From assembly GCF_933775445.1 (NCBI RefSeq), contig NC_065877.1, forward strand, positions 8,184,001-8,248,000: a DNA stretch of 64,000 bases. Direction: 5' to 3'. The translations under genes and the position numbers were made by a program. The notes under the pieces were generated by a model. The model was not told the origin of the DNA. It ran no database searches and saw only the letters and a program-made list of their open reading frames with translations. This DNA comes from Argentina anserina (lineage: Eukaryota; Streptophyta; Magnoliopsida; Rosales; Rosaceae). Shown piece by piece: positions 48,011 through 59,499 of the stretch (the stretch's first letter is position 1; every line of letters starts with the position of its first letter).

Positions 48011-50272
48011 TCATGGCTTTTCTTTACTTGAAGGAGGGGCCTGTGTATCCTTTTCTGATGATGCTCCTGGGTTTGCCGTCCTCAGTGGCATGTCATGGTT
48101 GTGTTTTCCTTCGTATGTTGTGATAAAGGCTTTCGGATCCTCTGAGACTCTCTCTACGTGCTTACGAACACTGCATTTGACACTGGTGCATCTGTAGTAA
48201 CTTCTGCAATATCCACAAAACCAGTGTTGAGCACAATCCACGATAATATTGGACAGTCATTTAAGTGATGTCAAAATGGTATCTGATCCATAATTACAGC
48301 TACCCTAAGCTAAAATGGTCTAAAATACAGAACCACAGAACTCTCCAGCAACCAAAATTCATAGCACTAGATGCATACTCAATCAAACGAACAGTCTTCG
48401 CCTAATCCAAAGGGTTTGCTGCTTTATTCTAAAAATAGTGTCTTCAGTTCGACGAAAGCAAAGTACGTTGGAAACACCCAAGTTATTACCTTCTTAATAT
48501 CCAAAATACACGTATAGATTACAATGACGTGATTTCTAACCTTGGATATGGATTTCCCTTAACAACTTTCTGGCCATATTTCCTCCAGCGAAAGCCATCA
48601 CCTGTAATCTCAGTATCTGCAGAACTTTGCACCACAACACGAGGTTCTTCCATGACTTCACCCGATATGCCTGCTTCATTTGATTGATTTTCACTTTTTC
48701 TGAAAGAGAAAGCAATTTACAAGAATCAATGACATAACCTTGACTGGGAACAAAGACAAGAAAGAAGTTCACTGAGCAGGAAAGTATTGACATGTTTCAG
48801 AAATGAATTGGACAAATATAACCATTACCAGGGTGAGACAGGATTAAAATGCTCTTTAAATAACAGGGTGCATCACTTTGCTAAGCTAAAACATGCACCG
48901 CTAGTTTACCGAATAATCTTACCTTCTCTTACTTCTAGGCTCATAATCCTCTGCTTCAACTCCCTTGCTTCCTTCCTCACATTCTCCGCTTACACCACAA
49001 GAATTATCAGGAGTTGCACCGCCAGCAGTTAGTGTTCCAGTTACAAGTGGATCATAATGTACTACAGACTTGTTTTGATAAGAATGCACAGGTACTGCAA
49101 CTTCATTCTGATCCTCTACTCTACCTTCTGAACCTTCATTTTTTTCATTAAGATGACTGTTCCATAACCGGGTGTTGTTCTCTTGACCAGTTGCATCAGA
49201 TGCAAAACCTGACCCTTGTGTCCCAGATGAGCTGCGCTTTGGAGGCTGAGGCTTTGAGTGGTTGTGTTCACCCTTGTATACAATCTCAGCAATTTGTCCA
49301 TCCAAAGATCTCTCAACCTTCTTTTTCACAGGACAATTTGGATGTGTGCACTTGTAATAACTTCGCGGATACTCACTTCCTTTGACTTGCTTTTGTCCAT
49401 ATTTTCTCCAATTATATCCATCATAAGAAGGCCTATCACTGTTGGCTGCGGCTGGTATAACTTTTGCATCCTCTTCCATATTCTGTGATCCTATCTTTAC
49501 TGGTTCTGTAGTCTGGCTTGTCTCTGCACATGATCGGCTTTTCTGATAAAGGTTTGAGACAAGTTGGGTTTTGTAAGGTTTCTCGCGGTTAGAATGTAGA
49601 ACCCTTCCAAGCCCAACTGATGATTGTGTTTGTTGCTGGCTAGCACTGAAGTTTCCCTGGTAAAAGAAAGAAAAGACTGTTATCTTCAGATTTTAGACAA
49701 TTTCCAAGTCCATGCCTTCAGAAGTTTATTAGATAGAAAATCTTAGTTTTATGAGCAGATAATTATGAATCATGTAAAAAACACATTCATCTGGAAAAAG
49801 AAAGGACCTGATCAATTACAAATATAACTAGCTACTGACCAGATTAGCCAAGGCAGAAACAGTCGCCCTTGATACAACTTTTGCCAATGGTTTGTATAGC
49901 ACAGTCAATTTACTATCTGACTTTGATACCTTCTCTGCTGAATTACTGAGTGCAGCACTGGGCGTCCCTGCCTGAAAGTTTAGGTACCAACAATTAGAAG
50001 GAGAAGACATATATAGAAGGGAAGATCAGTTGCCATTCAATAAACTTAAGTACCTGGGAAGAAACCAATCCAGCAACAGGATGATTCACTGTTGGCTTGA
50101 ACCTTACAGTCTTCGGTCTGATGGCAGGAACAGCAGTTTCAGAAGATACATTAGAGGGTGATGCATCGATAGCGCCTGTGAGAAGCTCCGTAAATGACTT
50201 AAAGCTAGAACAAGTAGGCCTTGAAGCAACAGGTTTAGCTATCGCTACTCGCTCTGCCTCCTTAATGTCCAT
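48011..50272 (-). CDS. WRKY44: Group I WRKY transcription factor, WRKY44/TTG2-like
   Basis: DNA-binding transcription factor for W-box elements. In Arabidopsis, WRKY44/TTG2 acts below the MYB-bHLH-WD40 complex in trichomes, seed-coat tannin and mucilage. Five coding exons on the minus strand: 50054-50272, 49840-49971, 48923-49656, 48541-48699, 48011-48203, total 478 aa. The N terminus [13 protein letters not shown], followed by FTELLTGAI and [11 protein letters not shown], is the WRKY44 signature. The first WRKY domain has WRKYGQK at 200-206 and zinc ligands in [10 protein letters not shown]...GEHNH. The second has WRKYGQK at 400-406, with [13 protein letters not shown]...GKHNH (C-X4-C, H-X-H). 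The intron between exons 4 and 5 splits the Arg codon of PYPR in the second domain, the conserved position for WRKY genes. A basic PRSKRRK stretch is a likely nuclear signal. At least one 5' untranslated intron is likely, as a CAG/GTAAG-like site lies near 50465. Confidence 0.95.
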
Positions 50273-50286
50273 TTCTAACGATTGTG

Positions 50287-50336
50287 TTATGCTCCAATTG
50301 GGTACATTTGTATTAAGGATGGACTACGCTGTGCAT
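50287..50336 (-). promoter_or_regulatory. Two short uORFs in the WRKY44 leader
   Basis: Minus-strand ATG at 50336 encodes MHSVVHP and stops at 50313; a second ATG at 50307 encodes MYPIGA and stops at 50287, 14 bases before the main ATG at 50272. Both lie in sequence directly continuous with the first coding exon, so they should be in the mRNA unless a leader intron ends within them. They could lower translation or impose reinitiation. Confidence 0.45.
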
Positions 50337-51899
50337 CTCTCTGCCGGGAGCAAGCGAAAGTTAATCGGTGGTGAAGCTTGAGATGGATTTTGTACTACAA
50401 GAAGACTAAGGAGGTGCCGTTGTGAATCTTGAGTCCAATTGAGCAAAGCTCACCCTTCTTCTTACCTGCAAGTCAAAGTATTAGAATACACTAAATCACC
50501 ATAAATAATCTGCTTATCAATCAAGATGAAGCGAGCCTTGGGCTACATTTGTATTATGTAGAATAAGAGGATGGTCTAGGAATAAATCATCAAAGTAATG
50601 CATTACATACTGCCATTCTCTAAAAAATTGTGGTCCATAAATTGATGAATATGGAACTCTCTTTAATTCCATCAAAGCAATGAAATTAGTTCTACTCAAT
50701 CTTGCATTCTAATTCAAAATGTGGACCAAGTCTAATCCTTTCTCTTCAAACACCATAACATTCAAACACATTTTGGAACATTAGAGACAAGAACTTCCAC
50801 AAAATTTCTGGACTTGGAGCATAATCTCTAGTTTCTTCCACTTCTCTCCGGCTTGAAAAAAAACAAATCAAAAAGTAGAACAAGTAAAAGACACAAGCAA
50901 CAAATTCTGCAAGCTAATCCATGAACTTGCAAGAACACAGAACCAGAAAAAGCAACTTTTTTTTGCAACGAAACAGAAAAGAACAAGAAATTAACCCAAT
51001 AAAGAAGGAACTTGTTCGAAAAAAGGCTTCGTAGTTACAATTAAAACAGTACACAAATCCGAGAAACTGTAAGAATCAAAACTCATATCCAAAACCAGAG
51101 ATTTACTTACTTAATAGTAAACAAAACAAGATATACAAACTAACCCGGAAAGGCTTCAGGTTTCAGCTCACAGAGACACAAATCTTTTGGGTCCACAAAT
51201 CTAATAAGTAAAGTTTCAAACCACTCAGGTTAATCTGCACTACACAACCACCAATCCCATTAGAACCTAACTGAACTCCTTGAACTGTTGAACATAAACG
51301 AACCAAAGAAAACGTGGGTATAAAACAAAGGAGCTAGCTTTAACTCGGAGAATGGAGATGTAGAAACAGAAACCTTAAACATTAAGCCAGGTTTGAATAT
51401 GAACAAGAAGAAACAAAAGGGCTTGTCTTGTTTTTTTGGGTACCCAAGTACGTGGAACTAAAGCGCAGAAACCAAAAACAAAACGAGTCGTTTTCTCTGG
51501 TTTTTTAGAACAAACCTCGGAGTTTAAACAGTGCCGTTCTAATGGAGTATTCCAAAGAGTCTTCTGCAACCAAAAATTCTGGGGTAAAAGACACACTTGG
51601 ACACAGAGAACAAAAGTCTCCAGGAAAAGGAATACAGATTATTTGCCACTGTAAAACTCTTGTCTCTAGTATAGAGTTTTCACTTTGATTTCCTCTTGGG
51701 ATTTACTATTTTGCAAACTGGGCAAAAACAAAGATGAAAAATTGGAAAAGTGGGGGTTGTCTTTTGAATGAATAGATTTATTTTGTGGGTCTCAAAAAAT
51801 GGGATGAATAGATTGAACAATGAGCCCTTCTGATGCTACATCCAACTAACTGTCTCTCCATTTCTTTTGACTCTCTGATCTCCCCGAATTCAATACAGC

Positions 51900-51907
51900 A
51901 ATTTATA
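51900..51907 (-). promoter_or_regulatory. Putative WRKY44 TATA box
   Basis: TATAAATT on the minus strand, 1.6 kb upstream of the coding start; this distance implies a long, intron-containing 5' leader. It touches the proximal arm of the inverted repeat at 51907-52046. Confidence 0.35.
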
Positions 51908-52046
51908 AACCGGGGACCCGAGGTGGCGCGTCTGGTGCACTCGCGAGTTGGCAGCTACTTGAGAAAGCGGTGATGGATGGAGGACATGTGGCAGGTCGGG
52001 ATTTGCCGAGAGTCAGAGCTTTATTTAAGTTTCGGGTCCCCGGTTT
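51907..52046. repeat. Perfect 15-base inverted repeat, 110-base spacer
   Basis: AAACCGGGGACCCGA at 51907-51921 and its exact complement TCGGGTCCCCGGTTT at 52032-52046. The enclosed DNA is GC-richer than the flanks. No clear target duplication was found, so it may be a small element or a promoter palindrome. Confidence 0.85.
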
Positions 52047-54429
52047 TCATATTTTGTTTAATGGGGAGTCAAATTGACAATGCTGCCCATGAATCTTAGA
52101 TGTGGATGAGCGGGGATGGTGGGTCAAAATAGTAGTTTGCATTGTTGATACTGTTATTATAGGACCATGAGTAACGTTATGTCATAGTACATGTAGACAA
52201 AGTATTAGCTATTACTCTGTTTTTTTTTTCAACTTCTTCTTTCCTTACATGGGTTTCTAACATTATTTTTATTTTATTTTTTTCTCTTCAAGTTTATATT
52301 TTGTAGATTAGAGATGAAAGTGACATGTTAGATTAGGTTGAGTAGATTTTGTCGACATAGGAGGGTATCGGAAATGGTAGATGAGCTTGGGGAGTAGGAA
52401 ACTTGAGGCAGAGACGGAGTTAGGTGAGGCATGGATGGATGTGAAGTTAGTGAAAACTACTAAACTAATTGGTTTATAGGAACAGAGATATGTATGTGGA
52501 TAATAGGCTTTAGTTTAATTGTTGAAATCACAACTAGGGCTTTGGAAGAGAAGAATAGAGATATTTTACATAGTGTTTCAAAAGACAACGTATAGTAGTC
52601 ATTGATCATCACCTATTATAGTCGTAATAAAATAAATTTACGGCAATGGTCTAATACTTAACATGTTAGAAAACTTAAAATGTCTCGAATTTCAACTTAA
52701 TGTCTCAAGCTTCAACTCCTAATGCTTCGCCAATTATAGTGAATTTGTGACACTGTGATTAATTATAAGAAAAATTACGTAAATCTACTTTTTTGCTGGT
52801 CGGTAATAGAGGGTTGGGTTATGCATACTGCGTCCTCAATATCCTTCTCAAATGTCAACCAAATTCAAACTGTGTATGGGGTTCCACAATCCACACCTAT
52901 GTTCTTACCGACTTGACCATTAGTGGTGGTTTAATTGATTTGCTATCATGTATTCAAAAATTTAGAGATTTCTTATTTATACATGAGATTAGTTATGGAA
53001 ACATATTTGGTTAAGTAAAAAGAAGTTTAACGTGAGGCACTACTCATGTGTGAAAGATTGGACTAAATTAGCTCAAATAAAACACTAAACTGAAAAATGA
53101 CACCATACTATTGTGGTATAGAAGGGGATGGAGCTAGAGTAAGAAAGATCCATTCAATAAATCGACTAAAAACAGCATAAAAAGTGTTATATTCAACTGT
53201 GGAGGCTAACCCCATGAATCCCGTCTAGTAGTCAATAGTCATTGTGATTTCGTTTCATGTGGATCGATTTAAGTCGGTGGAGTAGTAATTATTGAGCACT
53301 CACTAATTTTAGGGAAAGTAGCACTTATGAGTTATGATTCACATCATATTTTCTGGACCTGAGGATGCTTATGATTTTCCATATCAAAATTTGCTCAAAC
53401 TGAGGAAGGCCCTCTAATTATTAAAACTTAAAACTACCTGCTTTATTTATAAGGACAAAAAGTTTCCATTTTTACAACCATAATTTCATCATGAAGATTA
53501 ATCTATATATAGACCCTGCCAATGATGTGCATGCATGTGACTTATATATGCTTTTTTTAAAGGGACTTATACATGCATAGCACAAAAGGAAATTGTTGCA
53601 TTATGCATAATTACATATAATACAACTTTGTTTATTATCATGCAAGTGATGCAACAACGAAAAGGATCACTAAGATTTTCCTCATCTCATATACAATGTT
53701 TGTTTTTAACTCGATCAATAATACAACCCTATCCAAGGTATGCGACAATAACGTATAGGCCCTTGTTAGAACAAAATACTAAGTTTTTTTTTTGGAAGTA
53801 ATCTAGTGAATGGGCATATATAGTCTGTGTGCTCAATTTGAGAATCAATCATTATGAATCTTGATTTGATGAGTTGAAACAACTGTAGATGAAAATTGAA
53901 GCCTTAACACACAAAAATTGAAGGCAAAGCAATGTCGAGCAAGCGTACGATCCTATGTGTGATCGGATCCTTGGTACTCAATCTTTAATTGTTCCCTTTG
54001 GCTAATCATGTTATCTTAGACTATTTACATGGTTTAGTTATGCTAGTTTCATTTTGATCTCGATTATGTCTCCTTTTTTTTTTTGAGACCAAGTGAGATT
54101 AAAGTCAAATATGTTTGATAAAGTTTCTACAATGAAAACGAATTGAATGTGAAACTGTGGGATTCCGGCGAGATTAGAATCTTAAGTATCATGGAAAATC
54201 GCATTATCTTTGATAACTTGAAAATCATGAGCAAACGGTGTTAAGAGAGAAGATTGAGCTGACCAGCCTTCAACCCTATGATGCCTAAGTCAGCTACATG
54301 AAGATGTAGAGTATGTATGGGTAATGTGGAGAATAAAGACTTACTTTATGAAGAGTGGGAATCACATATTTATAGGCTAAGAGAGTGATTGACACTTAAG
54401 TTACCAAACTACCCTTAGTGGATATTGTA
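52047..54429. other. Intergenic, nothing recognised
   Basis: AT-rich DNA upstream of WRKY44. No exon, RNA gene or bounded repeat is supported. The last part is normal flank of the hAT element. Confidence 0.45.
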
Positions 54430-54437
54430 GGGAAAAC

Positions 54438-54965
54438 TAGCAGTGGGCACGGGACGGGATGGGACGGGACGGGGCTCATCCCACGTCTCATCCCACTCTT
54501 TTGAATCGGGACGGGACGAGGATTTTTAAGAATGCATCCCACTCGAGATTAATCCCGGTTGAGACGGGACAAATCCCACCTTCCTATGAAATTAAATAAA
54601 AACCTATATTTTTACTTTTTCATTAACAAAGTAACATTCAATAATAAAATTTTAACAAAAAAATACATATTATGTTCAAAATATTATAATTTACCATTTT
54701 CTATTTGAGTTGATATAATTTTGGAGTTATTAAGAACATAAATTAGTTTCATTTTAATACAAATATATAATAATTTTTAAGTTTTTATTAAATGTGGGAC
54801 GGGACGGGACGAAGTGGGATAGAAATTATTCGTTCCACGTCCTGTCCCACTATTTTGAAACGGGACGGGATCGGGACGGGATGGATATTTTTAGACCTCC
54901 GTCCCGTCCCGTCCCTATGAATTTCGGGACGGGATCAGGATTTCCGTTTTTTATGCCAACCCCTA
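54438..54965. mobile_element. Non-autonomous hAT element with GGGAC arrays, TSD GGGAAAAC
   Basis: 528 bases flanked by the exact 8-base duplication GGGAAAAC at 54430-54437 and 54966-54973. The left end TAGCAGTGGGCACGGG and the reversed right end TAGGGGTTGGCATAAA share the TAG..GT.GGCA pattern of hAT ends. Both subterminal zones carry many GGGAC/GTCCC pentamers in clusters (about 54448-54580 and 54796-54940), with an AT-rich centre. Clustered short motifs near the ends are typical transposase-binding arrays. No transposase is encoded. Confidence 0.93.
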
Positions 54966-55225
54966 GGGAAAACATACAAGTAATGGGCCTTTGGGCCTAG
55001 TTATGGCTCAAAGTAGTGGAGTTAGGCTACTGTGACTATGTGTAAGGCGAGTAATCTCGATGTTTAACACCTACAATGTGGTGGTATAAACAAGTCCCCA
55101 AAGTTCCCGGTCAAGAGATTCTTTTGGGTGGGGAGTTTATCAACATAAGAACATCGGGAGTACAAGCATATACGAGTGCCAAAGCACCAAATGGCGACAC
55201 TACTAATCCCCTAAGTCCCCATGCA

Positions 55226-55298
55226 AGAGAGGGATGGACCGGGTCGCGCTACCTTGTGGTTAACAACCATAAGCTCTAACTAGCTGAGCTATTCCAGT
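55226..55298 (-). other. tRNA-Asn-like sequence, degenerate
   Basis: On the minus strand CTGGAATAGCTCAGCTAG begins a tRNA-Asn-like body with a D arm (AGCTCAGCTAGTTAGAGC), then GTTAACC holding anticodon GTT in an anticodon-loop context and ACAAGG after it. The T arm and acceptor stem do not match a normal tRNA: the expected GGTTCGA box reads GCGCGACCCGGTCC. It is a tRNA pseudogene or the head of a tRNA-derived SINE. Confidence 0.6.
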
Positions 55299-55560
55299 GT
55301 GTGGAAAGAAATGTTTGCAATGATGCAAGGTCAAAAGAGACCATATGAGAAGATAAGTATGTTCCCAGGAGAACCGAAGTCAAGGCATAGAGGCGAATAG
55401 ATGATTTGGGGGAACATGTGGTTACGTATACAACGTGTGGTCGTGATCCGGGGGAACATATGACGGTGTATACGCATGATCCGGGGGATCATATGACAAT
55501 ATAAATGATGTATGGTTGTCTCTAGGTGAGTGCTAGAGTGCCTACGTACCCATGCATGAG
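55299..55560. other. Intergenic sequence with short local repeats
   Basis: Contains the imperfect repeat GATCCGGGGGAACATATGAC / GATCCGGGGGATCATATGAC at about 55446 and 55480. Nothing else is recognised. Confidence 0.5.
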
Positions 55561-55569
55561 ATCAAACCA

Positions 55570-55799
55570 AGGAAAAAAATATCGGTGAGAACGGAAATAT
55601 CCAGGATCTAAAAAGTTATATAATTAAGTAAATTGATGCAAAATTATATAAAAACTTGGAAATTTTTAATGAAACTTTGAAAAATGTTTATTTGATCAAT
55701 TATCTACTACATGTCATAAGAAATTATTATATAACTATTAATTTATAGTGAGTTATAGTAATTTGAGGTGAAATAATTGCCAAACATTATTAAAATCTA

Positions 55800-55836
<37 letters not shown>

Positions 55837-56636
55837 CATAAAGGGAGGCTAGCTCATCATGCCTTATTTACATATAATACATTAAACATGAAATTACATG
55901 AGTGATTTAGAACCACATAAATGATCTATGAAGTACAAAATTTTCACTATCTCCATCATGCCTTTGATTAAAAACTTGAGTATATTGTGAAAAATAATCA
56001 TTAAATGATACTGACTTATATGCCAACCATAGGAGTCGTGAGTGATTAACTCTGGGTTGTGGTACTGGTGGTTCCCGTTTGGATCAAGCATTTCTCGGTT
56101 TTGACCATTACCATAACTTTGTGAAGATTGTGCATCAGATTGTGTCCATATGTTTTCACTTGATTGCATCTCATTAGAGAATAAATACGGTGGATAAGAC
56201 ATGTTGAATTTCCCTCATAAGGGTAAGGTCCATCATTGCTTCCTCCTAGGCCAAATGGGTTCGATTCCCTTCAACAACTAGTTTGGTTTTATTTCAATTT
56301 TAGGTGAATGTTGAGACATGAAATGCAATATAGAATAAAAAGAGTCATATATAACAATAAGTTGATGTAGTAGAGTTGACTATAATTTTGTGCTTGCAAA
56401 ATGATGAATCAGAGGTTTGATTCTCCTAACCAGTGATTTTTTATTTTATTTAAAGTTGGCTTGACACGTGGCGATATTATGAAAATATCGAGAAATTTCA
56501 AAAATTTCCGGATATATCGGGAAATTTCGAATATTTCCATCGAAAAATACTTGGTATGTAACGAATATATCCATATGCTGAAAAATGGAAAGTTCCGCGG
56601 AAATATCGAAAAAATTATGGATATTTTAGTCCTTTA
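55570..56636. mobile_element. Mutator-like non-autonomous element, TSD ATCAAACCA
   Basis: About 1067 bases flanked by the exact 9-base duplication ATCAAACCA at 55561-55569 and 56637-56645. Nine bases is the Mutator signature. The left end AGGAAAAAAATATC resembles the reversed right end TAAAGGACTAAAATATCC. Subterminal zones are rich in AAATATC/GATATTT motifs. Inside are an AT microsatellite (55803-55836) and a minus-strand frame of 102 codons at 55894-56202, beginning MSYPPYLFSNEMQSS, rich in Ser, Gln, Asn and Tyr; it may be a captured or decayed gene piece. Confidence 0.82.
55803..55836. repeat. (AT)n microsatellite
   Basis: About 17 AT dinucleotides inside the Mutator-like element. Confidence 0.93.
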
Positions 56637-56645
56637 ATCAAACCA

Positions 56646-57094
56646 ATTGTAGTTCACTTGGAAATAAGCTGGGCAATGCCGGGGAGTGTTGGGGACTCGT
56701 TGGTTGGCATGGCGGGGTCGTGCCAAGGCGGTATGGAGTGTTCTCGCCTGGGCGGCCGAAATAGAAGTTGTGTTGGGGAGTGTTTAAGCACTCACCCAAG
56801 TAGTGAAGTAGAAGTCGAAGAGTCTATGTACTCTCCCTGAGTGGCTTAATAAAAAATCGTGTCAGGGAGCATGCACACTTGCCGCGGTTGGTTTGGAGAG
56901 GTGTCGAGATACCTTATTTGGAGTATATTTTGGGTGTTATAACCCATGAAGAATGAGTTTACATGATGACATATAAATGGCAAATGAGATCAATCTTGGA
57001 GAATAAGCTTATGAATGAACCACTCGGAGAAGGCAAATATCAAGAGAGGTCAAAGCAAATAATCATGACATTAAATATATAGAGATAAATGCAA
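56646..57094. other. Flank between Mutator-like and second Copia elements
   Basis: GC-richer stretch (56670-56900) with the recurring motif GGGGAGTGTTGGGGA / GGGGAGTGTTTAAG / AGGGAGCATG. No domain recognised. The following bases CCATG (57095-57099) are the Copia target duplication. Confidence 0.45.
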
Positions 57095-57099
57095 CCATG

Positions 57100-58072
57100 T
57101 GTTGGAAAATGGTTAGAAAAACCATTTAAAACAAAATTTTAATTGATTAATTTAATTAAGTTGAACTTATAATTAATCAAAGATGAACATAGATTTGAGT
57201 TCTCCATAATGAGGGCTACAAGATCATATGTTTGTTTGTGTAATTTGGTTTGTGGGTGAATAAGAAATTATCACTCAAAGATGACTACTTAGAATGAGGG
57301 AAAAGTGTTTGTCCCACATTAGAAAAGAGAAGTGTTGAAAAAACTTTATATATAATCCATTGTGTATGGATTGTAAAGTGTGTAAGCTCACTTATACCCT
57401 CTTGTGCACGTGCAGGGGAGGTGCAAATCCCAGGTCACAAGGGAAACCCGTGCGACCTGCGGACACGAATGCAACACCGAATTGAGGGTCGGAACGCAGA
57501 TTCTTTTTACATTTCCGAAAATTCGGTTTTGATTTTTCAAATTATTCTTTTGTAACAACTGTGTTATTGTGTGTTATGGAGAATTATAACATAATTGAAA
57601 TCAGTGCTTGTAACATATGTAACTCATATATGTTATGATGTTTTGATTTCTATAACAGCCATCTTATTCATTGCTGATTGCAAATCCTTACTGTATAAAT
57701 AGCCACCATCTTTTCATTGTAAAATCATCCATTCGAAACACAATCCTCTCCCACTCTCAAAGTTCTTAGCCTTTTCTTTTCTCTGGTGATAGAAAAATGT
57801 ACCTTTTGAGTTCGTTGAGGGTTCTAGTTAGTAGTGCAACTTTCTAGAACTGTTTAGTCATTGTATCCTGGGAGACAAGCGCCAAACATCCTTGCACCGG
57901 TAGAGGAGGCGTAAACGTCTTAAGGACAGTGTGGTATCACACACGTCTCGACTAATTGAATTTCTTTTCGTGTTCTTCGTTATTAGAGTTACATGTTTAA
58001 TTTCTGTTTTATAGTTATTTATAATTCAGTTTGATAAATTATATATGCAATATATCATTGTTTTTTTTAACA
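57100..58072 (+). repeat. 5' LTR of the second Copia element
   Basis: 973 bases, TGTTGGAAAATGG to TTTAACA. The TATA box TATAAATAG at 57694 and a repeated AACATATGTAACTCATATAT motif upstream lie in the presumed U3 region. It lacks a block of about 30 bases present in the 3' LTR near 63486-63520. Confidence 0.95.
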
Positions 58073-58176
58073 ATCTTAAGACGTTTAGTTTTGATATTGC
58101 TTATATAATTTGTATTCGATATTTTTTACAAATTTTCAAGAAAACTTACGCCTTGTGTGTGTTTCAGTTTCCGAAA

Positions 58177-59139
58177 ATGACTACCGGAGAAAATTCTGGA
58201 AATGGCAAGGGACCATTGGTGCCAACTGTGCATGTTGCCCCCGTTGTACCTGTCTCAGTATCCCATGGGGAAAAACCTGAGAAGTTCAACGGTTTGCATT
58301 TCAAGAGGTAGCAACAAAAGATGATGTTTTATCTGACCACTCTGAATCTGGTAAGATTTTTGACGGAGAATGCTCCTGAGTTCAAGGAAGATGACTAAGG
58401 CGATCAAGCAAAATGCATTGAATAATTTTGACTACTTATGTATGAATTATATCATGAATGGTCTAACCGACTCATTGTACAATGTGTACATTAGCATGGG
58501 AACGGCAAATGAGCTATGGGAATTCTTGGAGAAAAAATATAAGACCGATGATGTTAGCGCTAAGAAGTTTATCGTGGGCCGCTTCCTTGATTATAAAATG
58601 GTGGATTCAAGACCGTGATAAGTCAATTCTCTGAGATTTAGCTAATCCTGCATGAGATTCACGCTGAAGGAATGCAGCTAGGTGAAAGTTTTCAAGTGGC
58701 ATGTGCTATTGAAAAGTTACCACCTGCTTGGAAGGACTTCAAGAATTATTTGAAGCACAAGCGAAAGGAAATGACCATGGAGGATCTAGAGGTTAGGCTT
58801 CGCATTGAGGAAGACAACCGAGGATCCGAAACGAAAGCATAGATCAATGATGTCTCTGCCAAGGCAAACATGATGGAACATGGTCAAGGTTCCAAAAACA
58901 AGAAAGGCAAGTATCAAGGGTCCAAGCTAAGACCGAAAGGAGATATCTCCAAGAAGCCAAGGTTTGAAGGCAAGTGCTACAACTGTGACAAGACTGGTCA
59001 CAAGTCTGTCGACTGCAACAAATCGAAGATGAACAAAAAAAAGGAGGCAAACCTGATTGAAGCCGTCACTCAGGAGGTTGCTGACATGAACCTCTGTTGC
59101 ATGATATCGGAGGATAGCATGGAAAATCAGAGATTATGA
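58177..59139 (+). pseudogene. Copia gag with CCHC knuckle, broken
   Basis: Starts MTTGENSGNGKGPLVPTVHV and includes EKPEKFNGLHFKR, then a stop at 58309-58311. Later parts in changing frames contain DYLCMNYIMNGLTDSLYNVY, NELWEFLEKKYKTDD and KKFIVGRFLDYKMVDSRPV, a UBN2-type gag, with further stops near 58618, 58640 and 58840. The nucleocapsid part has CYNCDKTGHKSVDC, spacing C-X2-C-X4-H-X4-C. Upstream of the start the leader reads TTTCAGTTTCCGAAA. Confidence 0.88.
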
Positions 59140-59499
59140 CTGGGGACTAAATAACTTAGCTATGGTATGACCAAGCCAAGTTTTTGGATCGATCTGTATA
59201 ACAGAACTGAAATTATTGAATAAATTAATGTATGTTCTTAAGGGTTTTATGAGTATAAAACTCAGTGTTGACATATGTGTTTTGTTTGAAATTGATATAG
59301 AGCCATGGGTGGTGGATTGTTTATTGTCAAAAACTAGTTATTACACCTATATGAGTCTTCCTAATTTTTGGTAGTGAAGAATATAATATATGTCAATTAA
59401 CATGCATAAGTGTGAACTTGTGTAGAGACAAAACTGACTAGATCATATTTCCAAAGTGTTGAAAGAAACACTGAACCCCTTGATCTGATTCATACAGAT
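59140..59499 (+). other. Deleted protease region of the second Copia element
   Basis: Only about 360 bases separate the zinc knuckle from the integrase. The aspartic protease motif (DTG/DSG) is not found, and only scraps of the pre-integrase segment (just before [13 protein letters not shown]) remain. The region has been shortened and has drifted. Confidence 0.6.

Noticed and set aside
55226..55298. Functional tRNA-Asn gene
   Set aside because: The T arm and acceptor stem do not pair and the B box is altered.
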